A DNA stretch of 64,000 bases from Constantimarinum furrinae (GTDB lineage Bacteria; Bacteroidota; Bacteroidia; Flavobacteriales; Flavobacteriaceae). Numbering within the stretch: position 1 is the stretch's first letter; every line of letters starts with the position of its first letter. A program made the translations under genes and the position numbers. This document shows positions 43,874-53,170 of the stretch, in pieces. The stretch spans positions 1,426,001-1,490,000 of the forward strand of contig NZ_CP052909.1 of NCBI RefSeq assembly GCF_014295415.1, written 5' to 3'. The notes beneath the pieces are model-generated. The model was not told the DNA's origin, did no database searches, and saw nothing but the letters and a program-made list of their open reading frames with translations.

Positions 43874-45031
43874 ATGAAAAAGATACAGATGGTTGACCTT
43901 AAAGGTCAGTATGAACATATAAAATCACAGGTAGATACTTCTGTACTCGATGTGATCGAATCCACCGCTTATATTAATGGCCCCGAGGTTCATCAATTTC
44001 AAAAAGAACTTGAAGATTATTTGGGAGTAAAGCATGTTATTCCATGTGCAAACGGTACCGATGCGCTTCAAATTGCGATGATGGGACTTGGATTAAAGCC
44101 GGGCGATGAAGTGATCACTGCCGATTTTACCTTTGCAGCCACAGTGGAAGTGATTGCACTTTTGGGTCTTACTCCAGTGTTGGTGGATGTAGACCCCGTT
44201 ACCTTTAATATCGATGTTGAAGCCATAAGAAGGGCGATCACTCCAAACACAAAAGCGATCGTACCGGTACACCTCTTTGGATTATCGGCAAATATGGATG
44301 AGATCATAGAAATTGCAAAAGAGCACGATTTATATGTAATTGAAGATAATGCTCAGGCTATAGGCGGTACCTACACCAATAAAAATATGCAAAAGGCGAA
44401 AGCAGGAACTATTGGCCATGTAGCTTCTACTTCCTTTTTTCCTTCGAAAAATTTAGGTTGTTACGGTGATGGAGGAGCAATTTTCACCAATGATGATGAT
44501 CTTGCTCACATTATTCGTGGGGTGGTAAATCACGGGATGTATGAAAGGTATCATCACGATGTTGTAGGTGTTAACTCCAGATTGGATTCTATACAGGCAG
44601 CGATTCTTCGGGCTAAATTACCCCATCTAGACAGTTATAACGAAGCCAGAAGAAACGCGGCTCGGAAATATTCTGAAAAGTTAAAAGGAAACCCTAATAT
44701 TATTACACCTACAGGTGCCTGTGATTCGGAGGGGTCGATCTGTGATAATTGCGACTGTCATGTATTTCATCAATATACGCTGCGAATATTAAATGCCGAT
44801 AGAGATGCCTTAGTGAAACATCTTAACGAGAATGGTATTCCCTGTGGTGTGTACTACCCAATTCCCTTGCATCTGCAAAAAGCGTATGCCGATGAACGCT
44901 ACAACGAAGCCGATTTTAAAGTTACCAATCAATTGGTAAAGGAAGTGATTTCATTGCCAATGCATACAGAATTGGACGACGAACAAATTGAATTCATCAC
45001 ACAAACCGTGATAAATTTTGTCAATAGATAA
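43874..45031 (+). CDS. DegT/DnrJ/EryC1/StrS sugar aminotransferase
   Basis: 385 residues. VIPCANGTDALQIAMMGL, VITADFTFAATVEVI, VPVHLFGLSANMDEII, VIEDNAQAIGGTY and the PLP-binding Lys in TSFFPSKNLGCYGDGGAI are family signatures. These enzymes transfer an amino group to a keto-sugar nucleotide for surface polysaccharides. A Cys-rich insertion (CDSEGSICDNCDCHVFHQYT) precedes the conserved HQY segment; four close Cys could bind metal. The stop overlaps the galE start (TAATG), so the two are translationally coupled. Confidence 0.93.
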   Translation: MKKIQMVDLKGQYEHIKSQVDTSVLDVIESTAYINGPEVHQFQKELEDYLGVKHVIPCANGTDALQIAMMGLGLKPGDEVITADFTFAATVEVIALLGLTPVLVDVDPVTFNIDVEAIRRAITPNTKAIVPVHLFGLSANMDEIIEIAKEHDLYVIEDNAQAIGGTYTNKNMQKAKAGTIGHVASTSFFPSKNLGCYGDGGAIFTNDDDLAHIIRGVVNHGMYERYHHDVVGVNSRLDSIQAAILRAKLPHLDSYNEARRNAARKYSEKLKGNPNIITPTGACDSEGSICDNCDCHVFHQYTLRILNADRDALVKHLNENGIPCGVYYPIPLHLQKAYADERYNEADFKVTNQLVKEVISLPMHTELDDEQIEFITQTVINFVNR

Positions 45032-46050
45032 TGAAGAAAATTTTAGTTACCGGAGGATTAGGCTATATAGGCTCTCATACCGTAGTTGAATTGCAACAAT
45101 CTGGGTTTGAAGTTCTAATTATAGACAATCTTTCCAATTCCAGTATTAATGTTCTCGAGGGTATCACAGAAATTACTAAGATCGCACCACAATTTGAACG
45201 TCTTGATCTTCGAATAAAACAGGATGTGATTTCTTACTTTAAAGAGCATAGTGATATCGATGGAGTTATTCATTTTGCGGCCAGTAAGGCAGTCGGTGAA
45301 AGTGTAGAGAATCCATTGCTTTACTACGAAAACAATCTTAACACCTTAATTTTTTTGCTTCAGGAATGTAATGTAAGAGGTATACATAACTTTATTTTCA
45401 GTTCTTCCTGTACGGTTTATGGAGAGCCCGATACGCTGCCCATAACGGAAAACGCACCGGTAAAAGAGGCTATGTCGCCCTATGGGAATACCAAACAAAT
45501 TAGTGAAGAGATCATTTCAGATGCGTGCTCTGTATCCGATCTACGATCCATTGCGCTTCGGTATTTTAATCCTATAGGCGCCCACGAAACCGCCCTAATA
45601 GGAGAATTGCCTTTGGGGGTACCACAAAATCTCGTGCCTTTTATCACACAGACCGCAGCAGGGATCCGGGAACAGCTTTCAGTTTTCGGAGATGATTACG
45701 ATACACCCGACGGAAGTTGCATTAGAGATTATATTCATGTAGTAGATCTAGCGAAGGCCCATGTTGTTGCCATGCAACGCCTGTTATCTGATCTAAATAC
45801 TGATAATTCGGAAGTTTTTAATGTGGGAACAGGAAAAGGAACTTCGGTGCTCGAGGTAGTACATGCCTTTGAGAAGATAACAGGGAAATCTCTCAATTAT
45901 AACATTGTAGAACGACGCCCGGGGGATGTGGCTTCGGTATATGCTCATACAAGAAAGGCCAATGATATCTTAGGATGGAAGGCCGAACGATCTCTCGAGG
46001 ATGCTTTAGAATCGGCATGGCGATGGGAACAACATGTAAGAGGGTTGTGA
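45031..46050 (+). CDS. galE: UDP-glucose 4-epimerase
   Basis: 339 residues. The NAD-binding motif is VTGGLGYIGSHTVVEL; FIFSSSCTVYG and the catalytic YGNTK (Tyr-x3-Lys) follow; ALRYFNPIGAHE, YIHVVDLAKAHV and NVGTGKGTSVLEVV are typical GalE blocks. It interconverts UDP-glucose and UDP-galactose for sugar-nucleotide supply and pairs here with the upstream aminotransferase, presumably for lipopolysaccharide or capsule synthesis. Confidence 0.95.
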   Translation: MKKILVTGGLGYIGSHTVVELQQSGFEVLIIDNLSNSSINVLEGITEITKIAPQFERLDLRIKQDVISYFKEHSDIDGVIHFAASKAVGESVENPLLYYENNLNTLIFLLQECNVRGIHNFIFSSSCTVYGEPDTLPITENAPVKEAMSPYGNTKQISEEIISDACSVSDLRSIALRYFNPIGAHETALIGELPLGVPQNLVPFITQTAAGIREQLSVFGDDYDTPDGSCIRDYIHVVDLAKAHVVAMQRLLSDLNTDNSEVFNVGTGKGTSVLEVVHAFEKITGKSLNYNIVERRPGDVASVYAHTRKANDILGWKAERSLEDALESAWRWEQHVRGL

Positions 46051-46100
46051 TTTCAATTTTTTTACGTTCAAACGCTTCTAATACTTTAAATACAATATAG

Positions 46101-47390
46101 ATGAAAAATATCCTTAAGTCGCTGTTGATTGCTCTGTGTTTTTTGATATCCTTGGGCATTAACTCCCAGGACTTGTTTTTGCATTGTGGAAAGATTATAG
46201 ACACTAAAAATGGTGAAGTACTTACCAATAAGACCATCATAGTTTCCGGAGATAAAATTATTGCCATCGAAGATGGATTTTCATTTCCGAAATCTGAAGG
46301 CTATCAGATCATCGATCTTAAAAGCAAAACGGTGCTACCGGGGCTTATCGATATGCATGTGCATCTGGAAGGGGAAACCGGACCCAACCGCTACTTGGAA
46401 CCCTTCACATTAAATGATGCCGATGTTGCTTTTAACGCTGCCGAAATTGCAAACCGCACGTTAATGGCTGGGTTTACCACTGTTCGAGATCTTGGAGGTA
46501 GCGGTGTTAATGTTTCCCTTCGGAATGCCATCAATCGCGGGAAAATTATTGGTCCCAGAATATATACAGCCGAAAAGGCGCTTGGCACAACCGGAGGCCA
46601 TGCAGATCCAACCAATGGAGTGAAGAAGGAACTCATGGGTGATCCAGGACCTAAGGACGGTGTGGTAAACGGAATTGACGACGCGCGCAAAGCGGTTAGG
46701 CAACGATATAAGAATGGTGCCGATTGGATCAAAATTACAGCTACGGGAGGAGTACTGAGTGTTGCAAAAAGCGGAAAGAATCCACAATTTACTGAAGAAG
46801 AGATCAAAGCAATTGTAGACACGGCGAAGGATTATGGAATGTTTGTCGCAGCCCATGCCCATGGAGATGATGGAATGCAACGTGCAATTCGAGCCGGGGT
46901 GCTAACCATCGAACATGGCACGTTGATGAGTCTGGAGACTATGAATTTAATGAAACAATACGATGCATATCTGGTTCCTACCATTACTGCCGGAAAATAT
47001 GTGACTGAAAAGGCCAAGATCCCAAATTTCTATCCGGCGATCATTGTGCCCAAAGCTCTCGAAATAGGACCCAAGATCCAGGAGATGTTTGGAAAAGCGT
47101 ATACACAGGGAGTAAACATTGCTTTTGGTACCGATGCCGGGGTTTTTCCCCACGGAGAGAACGGAAAAGAGTTTGGTTATATGGTCGAAGCAGGAATGCC
47201 TCCTATGGCGGCAATCCAATCGGCAACTATCACAAATGCTAAGGTGCTTCAGATCGAAAACGAATTGGGACAATTGTCAGCAGGCTTTCTGGCCGATATT
47301 ATTGCGGTAGACGAAGACCCTATTCAGAATATACAAACCCTCGAAAACGTTGTGTTTGTGATGAAAAACGGCGTGATCTACAAGAATTAA
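46101..47390 (+). CDS. Secreted amidohydrolase (imidazolonepropionase/Xaa-Pro dipeptidase-like)
   Basis: 429 residues. The signal peptide ends near residue 23 (GINSQ). Metal ligands: His-x-His in GLIDMHVHLEGE, Lys in GADWIKITATGG, His in FVAAHAHGDDGMQRAIRAG and LTIEHGT, Asp in IAFGTDAGVFPHGENGKEF. This is the amidohydrolase (TIM-barrel metal enzyme) superfamily, subgroup that includes Xaa-Pro dipeptidase-like enzymes. It is probably periplasmic. The substrate cannot be told. Starts 50 bases after galE; a functional link is not evident. Confidence 0.9.
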   Translation: MKNILKSLLIALCFLISLGINSQDLFLHCGKIIDTKNGEVLTNKTIIVSGDKIIAIEDGFSFPKSEGYQIIDLKSKTVLPGLIDMHVHLEGETGPNRYLEPFTLNDADVAFNAAEIANRTLMAGFTTVRDLGGSGVNVSLRNAINRGKIIGPRIYTAEKALGTTGGHADPTNGVKKELMGDPGPKDGVVNGIDDARKAVRQRYKNGADWIKITATGGVLSVAKSGKNPQFTEEEIKAIVDTAKDYGMFVAAHAHGDDGMQRAIRAGVLTIEHGTLMSLETMNLMKQYDAYLVPTITAGKYVTEKAKIPNFYPAIIVPKALEIGPKIQEMFGKAYTQGVNIAFGTDAGVFPHGENGKEFGYMVEAGMPPMAAIQSATITNAKVLQIENELGQLSAGFLADIIAVDEDPIQNIQTLENVVFVMKNGVIYKN

Positions 47391-47472
47391 CTACGGTTTA
47401 ACCAAGGTTTAACAGTCTATACTTGGCTGTGGATCATACCCTTTGTTTCTTTGTGCCCCAAAAAATTGAGTC

Positions 47473-47664
47473 ATGAAGTTGATATCTGTAAAAAGAAGAA
47501 CCAAGAACGAAAAGAGGTTTACCCAAAAGATGGGGATGCTAACCACTAAGGTGGTCTATATTAAAAAGGCTTTTCTTTCCATTCCCTATAAGACCTTGCA
47601 TAAATATCGCGAAACCTATTATGGTGAAATGAAAGATTGCGATGATTGTGCTATAAGCGCTTAA
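47473..47664 (+). CDS. Small basic protein, function unknown
   Basis: 63 residues, rich in Lys and Arg at the start (MKLISVKRRTKNEKRFTQKM) and ending with two Cys pairs nearby (MKDCDDCAISA). No signal peptide. The sequence is not low-complexity and the frame is free of shadowing genes, which suggests a real small protein, possibly nucleic-acid binding. I do not recognise a named family. Confidence 0.6.
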   Translation: MKLISVKRRTKNEKRFTQKMGMLTTKVVYIKKAFLSIPYKTLHKYRETYYGEMKDCDDCAISA

Positions 47665-47674
47665 TTTACCGTAA

Positions 47675-48556
47675 TTAAACCTCAGCTTTAGAGGTATTTG
47701 CATCGCGGTCAATTTTTTTAACTAGACCCTGCAGTACATTTCCCGGACCTACTTCTATAAAATGAGTAGCGCCGTTCGCGATCATATTCTGAACACTTTG
47801 TGTCCATTTTACCGGAGCGGTAAGTTGTGATATAAGATTTTTCCTTATTTCTGAAGGATTAGTTACTGCAGTTGCCGTTACATTCTGATAAATTGGACAG
47901 GCCGGTTCAGTAAATTGTGTATTCTCAATCGCTGCTGCTAATTCTTCTCGCGCCGGTTCCATTAACGGACTATGAAATGCGCCACCTACGGGTAAAACCA
48001 AAGCTCTTCTTGCACCTGCTTGTTTTAAAGCTTCACAGGCCGCATCTATCGCCCGTACATCACCACTAATTACAAGCTGCCCCGGACAATTATAATTTGC
48101 AGCCACTACAACGCCTCCGGTGTTTTTACAGATATCTTCTACAATATGGTCTTCCAATCCAAGTACTGCCGCCATAGTGGAAGGCTCTATTTCACAAGCT
48201 TTTTGCATGGCCAAAGCGCGGGTATGCACCAACTTTAATCCATCGGTAAAGGCAATGGTTCTATTGGCAGTTAAAGCAGAAATCTCTCCTAAAGAATGTC
48301 CTGCAACCATATCGGGAGCGAAGGAATTTCCCATCACTTCTGCAAGAATTGTGGAGTGCAAAAAAATTGCCGGTTGGGTTACATTGGTTTCTTTTAACTC
48401 ATCGGCAGTACCTTCGAACATGATCTTGGTAATGTCGAAACCCAGTACTTCATTGGCATGAGTAAAAAGATCTTTGGCTTTTGCTGAGGACTCATAAAGA
48501 TCCATTCCCATTCCTGTAAATTGGGCTCCCTGGCCCGGAAATATATATGCTTTCAT
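47675..48556 (-). CDS. fabD: Malonyl-CoA:ACP transacylase
   Basis: 293 residues. AYIFPGQGAQFTGMGMDLYE opens the family; the nucleophile Ser is in MVAGHSLGEISAL, and the catalytic His is in LPVGGAFHSPLMEPARE. FIEVGPGNVLQGLVKKI closes it. It loads malonyl groups on acyl carrier protein for fatty acid synthesis. It stands apart from other fab genes here; fructosamine kinase-like, folA and a 2TM gene are upstream on the same strand. Confidence 0.96.
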   Translation of the reverse strand: MKAYIFPGQGAQFTGMGMDLYESSAKAKDLFTHANEVLGFDITKIMFEGTADELKETNVTQPAIFLHSTILAEVMGNSFAPDMVAGHSLGEISALTANRTIAFTDGLKLVHTRALAMQKACEIEPSTMAAVLGLEDHIVEDICKNTGGVVVAANYNCPGQLVISGDVRAIDAACEALKQAGARRALVLPVGGAFHSPLMEPAREELAAAIENTQFTEPACPIYQNVTATAVTNPSEIRKNLISQLTAPVKWTQSVQNMIANGATHFIEVGPGNVLQGLVKKIDRDANTSKAEV

Positions 48557-48591
48557 GTGTTGGTGTTTACATTTACAAAAATATGGTATTT

Positions 48592-49437
48592 CTATGAATA
48601 GCGCCTAACTATTGAAGTTACTTGTGACAAATATCCACTACCAAATAAATTTAAATGCACTAAAAGATAATACAGTTGCCAAACAGGAAGTCGGTCTCGC
48701 CAGTGGGGTTCAAGCGGAAAAATAGTGTGATATTCTTCAAAAAGGCCTGACGGAAATCCACCAAACAGGTGCATCATACCGATATCCATTTCTCTGGGAG
48801 CATAGGCAACAGCAGGGTCTATTAAAACCGCTTCGCTCTTTTCTGAAATGAGGTAATTCCCGTTCCACAGATCACCATGAACAAGAGACGGGGCTTCGGA
48901 AGGGATTTCTTCTGAAATATTCCTGAAAAATCGATCTGAAACTTTTAAGTCAAACCCTTTTTCCAAAGCAAGTTTAAACTGTGGATCCAAACGCGCGGCG
49001 ATATAAAAGTCTGAGGCTGTGTTCGAATAGTTATTTTGCTGCGGAAGACTTCCAATATAATTGGAATGATCCAGTCCAAACCTTTCTGAAGTATTTTGAT
49101 GTAAATGCGCCAGATTTTGAGCAAAATCTGACCAAATATCGTTATCCTGAATCCCGGGTCGGATATACTCCAGCAAAAGATAAGCATAGTCTTTATATTG
49201 ACCTTGAGCGATCACTTCAGGAATTCTGAAACTTCCGGAATTGACTAAAAGCTTCAGCCCGGTGGCTTCAACAACAAACATATCAGGAAATTTTGAAGCA
49301 CTATTCAGTTTTAAAACGAAAACACCTTCAGCACACTTCAGAAGAAAAACATCATTAATATCACCTCCTTGCAGCGGCTTAACTTCATTAAGCTGTAGAT
49401 TTTGCTGTGTTGCGATCTGCTGAAGTACTTCGGTCAT
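48592..49437 (-). CDS. Fructosamine kinase family protein
   Basis: 281 residues. VKPLQGGDINDVFLLKCAEG (nucleotide loop), FVLKLNSASKFPDMFVVEA (Lys), FRIPEVIAQGQYKDYAYLLL, the catalytic LVHGDLWNGNYLI (His-Gly-Asp-x-x-x-x-Asn) and AVLIDPAVAYAPREMDIGM are typical of the FN3K/aminoglycoside phosphotransferase-like group. Family members phosphorylate ketosamines on glycated proteins, starting deglycation. It is 17 bases downstream of folA. Confidence 0.92.
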   Translation of the reverse strand: MTEVLQQIATQQNLQLNEVKPLQGGDINDVFLLKCAEGVFVLKLNSASKFPDMFVVEATGLKLLVNSGSFRIPEVIAQGQYKDYAYLLLEYIRPGIQDNDIWSDFAQNLAHLHQNTSERFGLDHSNYIGSLPQQNNYSNTASDFYIAARLDPQFKLALEKGFDLKVSDRFFRNISEEIPSEAPSLVHGDLWNGNYLISEKSEAVLIDPAVAYAPREMDIGMMHLFGGFPSGLFEEYHTIFPLEPHWRDRLPVWQLYYLLVHLNLFGSGYLSQVTSIVRRYS

Positions 49438-49454
49438 GAGAAAGAATATTCACT

Positions 49455-49937
49455 TTATTTTCTCATCCAGGTCTGATAACTAAATGAGTATTTGTGACGG
49501 TCATCTCGCTCGTGATGCACTTCAGAGACAAGTTCCCATTTCTCGACGGGAATTTCAGGAAAATAAGTGTCTGCCTTAAAACCGCCGTGTACCCGGGTCA
49601 ATTCTATTTTATCGGCTACCGCCATTCCCTGTTTGTAGATCTCTCCTCCGCCTATGATAAAGGGTTGTTCATCGCTGTGAGCTTTGAGAAGTGCTTCGTC
49701 TAAACTATGTACAATAATGGCACCTTCTTTTTGATAGTCGGAATTGCGTGTTATTACAACATGGGTTCTGTTAGGTAAAGGTTTGGGAAAGGATTCGAAG
49801 GTCTTTCGTCCCATGATAATAAAATGGCCGGTAGTAAGTTGTTTAAACCGTTTAAAATCGTCCGGAAGATGCCAGACGAGATCATTGTCTTTTCCCAGTT
49901 CGTTATTTTCGCCGGCGGCGGCTATCATTGTGATCAT
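49455..49937 (-). CDS. folA: Dihydrofolate reductase
   Basis: 160 residues. MITMIAAAGENNELGKDNDL, VWHLPDDFKRFKQLT with the catalytic Asp, FIIMGRKTFESFPKPLPNRT, and QPFIIGGGEIYKQG are DHFR motifs; TYFPEIPVEKWEL closes the domain. It regenerates tetrahydrofolate, needed after thymidylate synthase (thyA at 55354). Its start overlaps the stop of the 2TM gene by four bases (ATGA), indicating coupling. Confidence 0.96.
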   Translation of the reverse strand: MITMIAAAGENNELGKDNDLVWHLPDDFKRFKQLTTGHFIIMGRKTFESFPKPLPNRTHVVITRNSDYQKEGAIIVHSLDEALLKAHSDEQPFIIGGGEIYKQGMAVADKIELTRVHGGFKADTYFPEIPVEKWELVSEVHHERDDRHKYSFSYQTWMRK

Positions 49938-50353
49938 TCTACGTCCGGAGGTAATGGGTTGTGGATTTCGGTTTTTTTTTCGGGTAACTGAATCTCGTCT
50001 TTCATTTTTTCGCTCATTTCCTCGATACGTACCTCCTGTTTGCGCTTCAGCTTTTCAAGTTGCCTGTCTTCCCATTCCTTACCCATAAATTTATTCATAA
50101 TAAAGACATTGAAGATATGGATTAGGAACAGAAATGCCCAGATAAGTATAGCCCAGACAAACCAGTCTTTAATAAAAAAGTCATTCCCAATACCCAGTAC
50201 CGGATTAAGTATAATGAGGAAAACCGAACCTGCCAAAAACACAATGAAGTGCTGCATTAATCTTTTTTTGGCTTTAATTCGCCCACGAGCGTATTCGTAT
50301 TGTTCGCGTTGTTCGGGATCAATTCTGTCGGTTTTTTTAGATTTTGAGAACAT
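49934..50353 (-). CDS. 2TM domain protein
   Basis: 139 residues. A basic N-terminus (ARGRIKAKKRLMQHF) leads into two membrane helices (FIVFLAGSVFLIILNPVLG; WFVWAILIWAFLFLIHIFN), then a charged coiled segment (KEWEDRQLEKLKRKQE). This matches the Flavobacteria-typical 2TM domain, also found on some histidine kinases. Function unknown. Confidence 0.85.
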   Translation of the reverse strand: MFSKSKKTDRIDPEQREQYEYARGRIKAKKRLMQHFIVFLAGSVFLIILNPVLGIGNDFFIKDWFVWAILIWAFLFLIHIFNVFIMNKFMGKEWEDRQLEKLKRKQEVRIEEMSEKMKDEIQLPEKKTEIHNPLPPDVE

Positions 50354-50413
50354 AGTTGGTTACTTTTATGGCTATCGTAAATTTACCGAATTTTCACTGT
50401 TTTATCCACTCTT

Positions 50414-51493
50414 ATGGAAGAATTAAGGAAAGAATTTCCTGTTTTGTCCCGCTATACCTACTTAAACACACCCTCATGCGGACTTATTTCAAAATCACTC
50501 AACGAATGGCGTTCGACGCACGACCGATCTCTTTTGGAAGAAGCAAGTATTTTTAGGGACGCTCATAAAACGCATATCAAAGAGATAAAGTCTACTGTGG
50601 GACGCTTTTTTAATGCTTCTGAAGGGGATGTAGCATTAATTCCAAATTTCACTTTAGGTTTAAATATGCTCTTAGACGGCCTTCCTAAAGGATCCAGAAT
50701 ATTATTGCTCGATAAGGATTATCCTTCAATTAACTGGGCCGTGGAGTATAGGGATTTTGAAATTTTCTACGCTTCCATCGATCAAAACCTTGAGGCAAAT
50801 ATTGAACAAGCTGTTATGCACCATCAACCCGATGTATTTGTTTTTAGCATGGTACAATATCTTAACGGAATTAAGATAGATGCACTTTTTTTAGATCAGT
50901 TGAAGGCCTATCACCCCAATCTCTTGCTCATTGCAGATGGAACCCAGTATCTGGGGACCGAACTGTTTAACTTCTCTGAAAGTGCGTTGGATGTAATGCT
51001 TGCAAGTACCTATAAGTGGTTGATTAGTGGTTATGGCAATGCCTTTATGATCATAAAAGATGATGCTAAACAAAGGATTACTCCCAGAAGCATCGGATTT
51101 AATTCGGCCGATGGAATTTTCGACTCACGGGATGAGATCTCTTATATCAAATATTTTGAACCGGGTCATCAGGATACGCTCAATTTCGGCAGTCTGAAGT
51201 TTTCGCTCGAGTGGATGGAAGGGTGTGGTGTTAAACATATTGCCGAAACCAATGGGGAGTTAATCCGTAATGCAAAGGAAGTATTTTCAGAAATGGGATT
51301 GCTTGAGACTTCGGTACAGAATCGAAAGGAACATTCTACGATCTTCAACTTAAATGCCGGGGAAGTCGTTTTTCAGAAATTAAGGGAGAGAAGGATCATC
51401 TGTTCACAACGTGCCGGCGGAATACGAGTAGGGTTCCATTTTTACAATACAGCAGATGATTTGAACAGGTTAATTGATGCCCTCAGGTCTTAA
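50414..51493 (+). CDS. Class V aminotransferase (cysteine desulfurase-like), possible EgtE role
   Basis: 359 residues. LRKEFPVLSRYTYLNTPSCG is the N-terminal pattern; VALIPNFTLGLNMLLDG, LLIADGTQYLGTELF (PLP Asp) and the PLP Lys in VMLASTYKWLISGYGNAF follow; the C-terminal IRVGFHFYNTADDLNRLIDA is the small domain. This fold includes cysteine desulfurases and EgtE, the C-S lyase that ends ergothioneine synthesis. Since egtD and egtB lie close by (opposite strand), an EgtE-like job is plausible, but the sequence alone does not settle it. Confidence 0.85.
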   Translation: MEELRKEFPVLSRYTYLNTPSCGLISKSLNEWRSTHDRSLLEEASIFRDAHKTHIKEIKSTVGRFFNASEGDVALIPNFTLGLNMLLDGLPKGSRILLLDKDYPSINWAVEYRDFEIFYASIDQNLEANIEQAVMHHQPDVFVFSMVQYLNGIKIDALFLDQLKAYHPNLLLIADGTQYLGTELFNFSESALDVMLASTYKWLISGYGNAFMIIKDDAKQRITPRSIGFNSADGIFDSRDEISYIKYFEPGHQDTLNFGSLKFSLEWMEGCGVKHIAETNGELIRNAKEVFSEMGLLETSVQNRKEHSTIFNLNAGEVVFQKLRERRIICSQRAGGIRVGFHFYNTADDLNRLIDALRS

Positions 51494-51638
51494 TCGACCA
51501 GTGCAACACTCCCAAAGTATAACCATTTGCATTTATGCTAAAGCTCAATTCTTACTTTAACGGTTAGTTGATCTTTAGCTAAAGAATTTGGTGTTGAGAA
51601 ATGAAGATAAATCCGTGGTTTAAGAGTGTTGAATACCA

Positions 51639-52151
51639 CTACTTTTTTCTAATCCCTCGTGTTGTAAAGGAGAGTCCTTGTTGGCCCGTGGTCGATATCA
51701 TTACGGCTTCAAAGAAAGGTTCCAGTGCTTGTTTCTTCATTGCCCATTCAAACACAAAATTTGCTCCTGTTCCGCCCTCTTTATCATCTTCATTTACCAC
51801 GATCTCTATGGTTTCCATTGGCCTTACAAAAACAGGCGTCGTAAGATATTTTCTAATGAGTTCGCCATGGGTGTTGTAATAATTAGCCGATTTCACATAA
51901 ATGGTATCATTTAAGCTAATGTTTCTTATGCTGACAGTAGCAGTTAGGTCGAAGGTAAAATTCTGATTTCGTTGATAGATCTCTGAATACACCGGTAAAT
52001 AAGTACTGCCTTCTTCCAGGCTGTCTTTCATAGGAATAGTAGCTTCACGAGCAGACCAATCGTTATTAGGGGGAAGATTTTTATGTACGGTTAATGGATT
52101 TTCGCATGCTACGATTCCCAGAAGAATAAATAAAAACCCAAAGTATTTCAT
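51639..52151 (-). CDS. DUF3124 lipoprotein
   Basis: 170 residues. Lipobox GIVAC at about residue 16. EGSTYLPVYSEIYQRNQNFT, TATVSIRNISLNDTIYVKSA, YYNTHGELIRKYLTTPVFV and GGTGANFVFEWAMKK fit DUF3124, a beta-rich periplasmic domain of unknown function. It follows egtD on the same strand with a gap of 28 bases on the other side, so may not be in the same operon as egtBD. Confidence 0.85.
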   Translation of the reverse strand: MKYFGFLFILLGIVACENPLTVHKNLPPNNDWSAREATIPMKDSLEEGSTYLPVYSEIYQRNQNFTFDLTATVSIRNISLNDTIYVKSANYYNTHGELIRKYLTTPVFVRPMETIEIVVNEDDKEGGTGANFVFEWAMKKQALEPFFEAVMISTTGQQGLSFTTRGIRKK

Positions 52152-52179
52152 AGTATTGGCTTTAGTTTGCTATAAATTA

Positions 52180-53154
52180 CTACTTTTTTTTCCTAAATAA
52201 ATAATCTTTATAATAATTCTTGGGATCGGCGAAGGTAGTCTCAATTCGCAAACCCGATTCCTCTGCCAGCCACTGCACCACCTTATCATCATATTTCTGC
52301 GAGATCTCGGTATGGATAGTTTCCCAAATATCGAAATGAACCTTAAGGTCTAATGTCTCTATATAAATATCATGGTCTTCTGTAGCTACCAGAAAACTCT
52401 TTGCTGTACCGGTTTCGGGGTCATAACGCTCCCAATGTTTAAATTTTGAAACATCGAAATTTGCGCCTAGCTCTTTATTGATCCTAACCAATAAATTTTT
52501 GTTGAAAGCAGCCGTAACCCCTGTTTTATCGTTATAGGCATCCAGAATTCGTTGTGGATCTTTTTTTTGATCGAAGCCCATAAACAGCATATCCTCATCG
52601 CTCATGGTATCATTTAATTTGCTCAGAAATTCAATGGCCCTGTCGTGCAAGAGGTTTCCGATATTCGAACCCAGCACCATGATCACTTTTTTTCTGGAGG
52701 TAAAGCCTTGTAATCGTTCTAAAACTTCGAAGTATTCTCCTTTTTCTCCATCTACCTGTACTTCCGGTATTTCTTCAGTCAAGGCCTTACTTAGCTTGTC
52801 TATGGCATTCTCACTAATATCAATGGGTTTATAAACAAAATTGAAATTATTTTCCGTGAGATATTTTAGTAGGATTTTAGTTTTTTTTCCATCGCCGGCA
52901 CCTAACTCTATAAGGTCAAAGCCATTTTCATTACCTCTGAATGCATTCGCGATCTCTGCCGTATGCGTTGCGAGAATTTCGAATTCGCACTTAGTGAGAT
53001 AATATTCCGGAAGTTCCATGATCTGTTGAAAGAGCGCGTCCCCAGCTTCATCGTAAATGTATTTAGAATAGAGATATTTGGGATAATGCGTAAGCCCATT
53101 TAGCACATCACGCCTGAAAGCTGAATCTATTATGGGTGGAGTTTGAGAGGTCAT
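52180..53154 (-). CDS. egtD: L-histidine N-alpha-methyltransferase
   Basis: 324 residues. YPKYLYSKYIYDEAGDALFQ, IMELPEYYLTKCEFEIL, FDLIELGAGDGKKTKILLKY (S-adenosylmethionine site), KKVIMVLGSNIGNLLHDRAI and MLFMGFDQKKDPQRILDAYN are EgtD signatures. It trimethylates histidine to hercynine, the first step of ergothioneine synthesis. egtB is 16 bases upstream on the same strand, so they form an operon. Confidence 0.95.
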   Translation of the reverse strand: MTSQTPPIIDSAFRRDVLNGLTHYPKYLYSKYIYDEAGDALFQQIMELPEYYLTKCEFEILATHTAEIANAFRGNENGFDLIELGAGDGKKTKILLKYLTENNFNFVYKPIDISENAIDKLSKALTEEIPEVQVDGEKGEYFEVLERLQGFTSRKKVIMVLGSNIGNLLHDRAIEFLSKLNDTMSDEDMLFMGFDQKKDPQRILDAYNDKTGVTAAFNKNLLVRINKELGANFDVSKFKHWERYDPETGTAKSFLVATEDHDIYIETLDLKVHFDIWETIHTEISQKYDDKVVQWLAEESGLRIETTFADPKNYYKDYLFRKKK

Positions 53155-53170
53155 AGCGAGGTAGTCGTTT

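Noticed and set aside
46391-46880. Long antisense reading frames over the amidohydrolase gene
   Set aside because: They mirror the strong forward codon pattern; the forward gene has complete metal-ligand motifs and a signal peptide.
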